Shown in pieces: positions 5,695-6,602 of a stretch of 6,602 bases of DNA. Source of the DNA: DATJXG01 sp035500455 (GTDB taxonomy: Bacteria > Acidobacteriota > Terriglobia > Terriglobales > Acidobacteriaceae); contig DATJXG010000454.1 of NCBI GenBank assembly GCA_035500455.1, positions 1 through 6,602 on the forward strand, read 5' to 3'. The stretch's first letter is position 1. Each line of letters begins with the position of its first letter. The notes below the pieces were generated by a model. That model did not search any database. It saw nothing but the letters and a program-made list of their open reading frames with translations, and was not told where the DNA came from. Both the position numbers and the translations under genes were made by a program.

Positions 5695-6432
5695 ATGTCG
5701 CAAGCGGTTTCAGCCATTACGCGTTCGCCGGCCGAGGTAGTGCGGCAAAGCCCGGTTTCCCAGGCCGCGAACGGAATTTGTTACGCCGTTTCCGGAGAAG
5801 TTACCGTCTCCAACGGCGAACTGGAGAAGATGGTGGCCGCCGTCCCCAGCGCCATCGCCGCCGCCCTGCAGCGCAAGGCCTATTACTTTGTGCCGCTTAC
5901 CGTGAACCAGGGTGATGACACCGTAATCGCCGACCGCTACGATGTGGCCCTGAGCGACAACGCCGTCTGCCATCGCAACCTCAACCTGGGCGATTCCCAG
6001 TGCGTGTTCATTTCCACCCGGCTGATGGATGATAAGTTCTCCGTGGCCTTCGAGTTCTATATCAACGTGGGCCACGCATTTGTGGAACGCGCCGGGGTGT
6101 CGCGCGACTTCGCCGACCTGGCGTGGAAGCAGGTGGAGGGCAACGCCCGCGGCGAAACCTCCATGGACGCCTGGGAAACCCGCAAACTCGCCACCGCCAA
6201 CGGCCCCGACGCAGAAAAGTACAAGAACGAGTTCTTCGCCGCCACGTTCTCCGACGCGATCTCGGTATACCTCCTGTCGCTCTACATCGATGTGGACTAC
6301 TACGATCTGCGCGAGCGCGACTATCCCCTGCTGGCGCCCGGAGCGATGGCCGAGCGGCTAAGGAAGGTAGCGGAGTTATTCCCGCCCAATGCGGGGTTTG
6401 AGTTTGCGGTGTATTACAAGCGTCGCGGGTAG
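5695..6432 (+). CDS. Uncharacterised soluble protein, 245 aa
   Basis: I do not recognise this family. The protein has no signal peptide and no membrane segment, and its mixed alpha/beta composition fits a cytoplasmic protein. Visible landmarks are a helical stretch around 42-61 (ELEKMVAAVPSAIAAALQRK), a strand-rich part at 63-120 with DNAVCHRN (C92-H93) and a second cysteine C103, INVGHAFVE (123-131), and an aromatic, acidic C-terminal part with YIDVDYYDLRERDY (197-210). C29, C92, C103, H93 and H127 could bind a metal, but no established motif is present. The start at 5695 is preferred over 5686 because the TACAAT hexamer at 5682-5687 overlaps the upstream ATG. The gene stands alone on its strand, diverging from the small membrane protein gene and converging with the partial gene at the right edge. 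Reading frame and codon use are convincing; function is unknown. Confidence 0.8.
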   Translation: MSQAVSAITRSPAEVVRQSPVSQAANGICYAVSGEVTVSNGELEKMVAAVPSAIAAALQRKAYYFVPLTVNQGDDTVIADRYDVALSDNAVCHRNLNLGDSQCVFISTRLMDDKFSVAFEFYINVGHAFVERAGVSRDFADLAWKQVEGNARGETSMDAWETRKLATANGPDAEKYKNEFFAATFSDAISVYLLSLYIDVDYYDLRERDYPLLAPGAMAERLRKVAELFPPNAGFEFAVYYKRRG

Positions 6433-6489
6433 CTGCAGCACGCCTTCCGGCATTTAGCTGAAATCCAAATCCGTCCCCTCTACCTGCCT

Positions 6490-6602
6490 TCATTGAACAC
6501 TGGTATCAAAGACCAGGTGTTTTTGGAAAAAGGGCAGAACTTCGTTGTAGAAGCGTCCTTCCAGTCCCCAGTTTGCTTCTCCCCAGGCGCCGTTGTACTC
6601 CT
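6490..6602 (-). CDS. C-terminal end of an unidentified protein (3' part only), possibly alpha/beta hydrolase
   Basis: The minus strand reads an open frame from the window edge (codons from 6600) to a TGA at 6490-6492, giving 36 residues: an aromatic-rich stretch EYNGAWGEANWGLEGRFY followed by NEVLPFFQKHLVFDTSVQ. The other two minus-strand frames give less protein-like sequence and also end soon. The pattern R-F-x4-LPFF-x2-HL-x-F resembles the last helix of some secreted esterase or alpha/beta hydrolase proteins. This is a weak resemblance recalled from memory, and no catalytic residue can be assigned from so short a piece. It converges with the gene ending at 6432, with a 57-nt gap. Confidence 0.5.
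   Translation of the reverse strand, partial: EYNGAWGEANWGLEGRFYNEVLPFFQKHLVFDTSVQ
6496..6524 (+). terminator. Candidate intrinsic terminator for the 245-aa gene
   Basis: aacactggt (6496-6504) pairs with accaggtgtt (6512-6521) with one bulged G and a 7-nt loop, and a run of five T residues follows (6520-6524). It lies 63 nt after the stop at 6432. It overlaps the last codons of the convergent gene on the other strand, so sequence constraint is shared. The stem is moderate in strength. Confidence 0.4.

Noticed and set aside
6062..6493. Minus-strand open frame of 143 codons opposite the 245-aa gene
   Set aside because: Arg/Pro-rich shadow translation with no coherent fold. The plus-strand frame has far better composition.

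Overview
The window is GC-rich, tightly packed bacterial chromosome, most likely from an Acidobacteriota member. That assignment is an inference from three things: a multiheme cytochrome-TPR gene followed by a CRTAC1-type gene, and two families of short palindromic repeats of a style I associate with that phylum (the 'attccgagcgaagcgaggaat' palindrome and 'GTAGG..CGGG..CCCG' elements). There is no phage, transposase, CRISPR array, tRNA or rRNA.

Layout. Positions 1-2271 (+) hold the 3' part of a pentaheme c-type cytochrome with a beta-sandwich-like middle region and five C-terminal TPRs; its start lies left of the window. It runs directly into a secreted FG-GAP/VCBS beta-propeller protein with a C-terminal ASPIC/UnbV domain (CRTAC1 family), best started at 2421. 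A short convergent spacer (4113-4265) follows. Next come two minus-strand genes: a class I glutamine amidotransferase-like hydrolase of the peptidase C26/PuuD group (4266-5021) and a small two-helix membrane protein (5214-5507). Diverging from them is a soluble protein I do not recognise (5695-6432, +). The right edge carries the last 36 codons of a minus-strand gene (6490-6602), possibly an alpha/beta hydrolase or esterase.

The first two genes form a likely operon whose products both act outside the cytoplasmic membrane, with electron transfer or an extracellular protein scaffold as the plausible theme. The substrate cannot be told from the sequence. The remaining genes look like independent housekeeping or accessory units.

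The most notable features are non-coding. Five GTAGG-type palindromic elements and one 28-bp perfect inverted repeat occupy nearly every gene junction. One element forms the last codons of the cytochrome gene, and another holds the apparent start codon of the CRTAC1 gene. Three genes have a TAnnnT -10-like hexamer exactly 6-7 nt before the ATG and no Shine-Dalgarno, which suggests leaderless transcripts. I see no clearly new defence or enzymatic system here.
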